From: DAOTYH01 sp034435015
Lineage (GTDB): Bacteria > Chloroflexota > Anaerolineae > Aggregatilineales > UBA3940
Length of the DNA stretch: 59,062 nucleotides
Assembly: GCA_034435015.1 (NCBI GenBank)
Contig: DAOTYH010000025.1
Location: forward strand, 1 to 59,062
Reading direction: 5' to 3'
Positions 58,954-59,062 of this stretch are shown piece by piece. The position numbers and the translations under genes were made by a program. The notes under the pieces are model-generated. The model was given only the letters and a program-made list of their open reading frames with translations. It did no database searches and was not told the origin of the DNA. Position 1 is the stretch's first letter; every line of letters begins with the position of its first letter.

Positions 58954-59062
58954 TCATATCAAATGCGACTCCGCGAAGGCCTGAGCAGGGGTACGCATGC
59001 CCAGCGCCAAGTGAGGGCGCTGGTGGTGACAGCAGGCGAGATAGTCATCGGCACGGCGTTGG
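58954..59062 (-). mobile_element. C-terminal end of an rve-type transposase (IS481/IS3-like), cut by the window edge
   Basis: Read on the minus strand the frame gives YLACCHHQRPHLALGMRTP and then AQAFAE before the stop. HQRPHLALGMRTP is the end of the integrase core found in IS481 and IS3-type elements (RPHxALGxxTP). The inverted repeat probably starts near TGTCAGTATCGC at 58936. The rest of the element lies beyond the window. It directly follows aspS. Confidence 0.8.

Noticed and set aside
1..59062. tRNA, rRNA or CRISPR array
   Set aside because: I found no T-loop/anticodon arrangement, no rRNA core sequence and no regularly spaced repeats with variable spacers. The four short repeats at 18539 have no spacers.

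Overview
The window looks like a stretch of a Chloroflexota chromosome, probably Anaerolineae-like. Reasons: the malate dehydrogenase closely resembles what I recall of the Chloroflexus enzyme; the exported lipoproteins carry Pro/Thr-rich linkers; thymidylate synthase is of the ThyX type; two ferredoxin-linked 2-oxoacid oxidoreductases are present; and GTG/TTG starts are frequent. No rRNA, tRNA or CRISPR array was found. Both edges run into insertion sequences: a frameshifted IS1-family transposase at the left and the C-terminus of an rve-type (IS481/IS3-like) transposase at the right. Between them the genes are mostly ordinary chromosomal ones.

Layout. 0.4-6.4 kb (minus): a CarH-like B12-binding MerR regulator lies downstream of an apparent operon of a YraQ-type permease, its TIGR03943-type partner, an Ig-like/beta-propeller protein and three tandem TlpA thioredoxins, of which the middle one is a 57-residue remnant. 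6.4-13.9 kb (minus): sugar-phosphate operon tkt-rpiB-pgi-gnd-zwf-pgl, that is the oxidative pentose phosphate pathway plus phosphoglucose isomerase, without transaldolase. 14.1-22.7 kb: YyaL-like protein, pckA (minus), yebC, ruvC, a DUF1385 protein, an acetyltransferase and an esterase. 22.7-33.1 kb: LysM/M23 lipoprotein, metallophosphoesterase and mdh (minus), ruvA, two unknown genes, a YhhQ-type transporter, era, an unknown coiled-coil membrane protein and a Ddl-like ligase. 33.2-39.3 kb (minus): GH36 alpha-galactosidase, thyX and a four-subunit 2-oxoacid:ferredoxin oxidoreductase. 39.7-44.5 kb: one-piece pyruvate:ferredoxin oxidoreductase and a dihydroorotate-dehydrogenase-like flavoprotein. 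44.6-52.2 kb: the nusA-ylxR-infB-rbfA-nrnA-truB-ribF expression cluster. 52.2-58.9 kb: TPR lipoprotein (minus), a PrsW-like protein lacking key residues, an exported trypsin-like protease and aspS.

How the genes work together. The pentose phosphate operon supplies NADPH and pentoses. PckA, Mdh, PFOR and the KOR/VOR-type enzyme link C4 acids, pyruvate and branched or dicarboxylic 2-oxoacids to ferredoxin. The nusA-ribF cluster couples transcription factors, initiation and ribosome/tRNA maturation.

Most interesting points: the permease/propeller/TlpA operon as a candidate membrane system; the PrsW homologue that looks catalytically dead and sits beside an exported protease; a malate dehydrogenase with an enlarged substrate-specificity loop; RNA leaders with attenuator-like folds before nusA, infB and aspS; four helical-turn-spaced direct repeats upstream of yebC; and a perfect 54-bp palindrome made of two abutting IS ends. 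All functional assignments come from reading the sequence; no database search was run.
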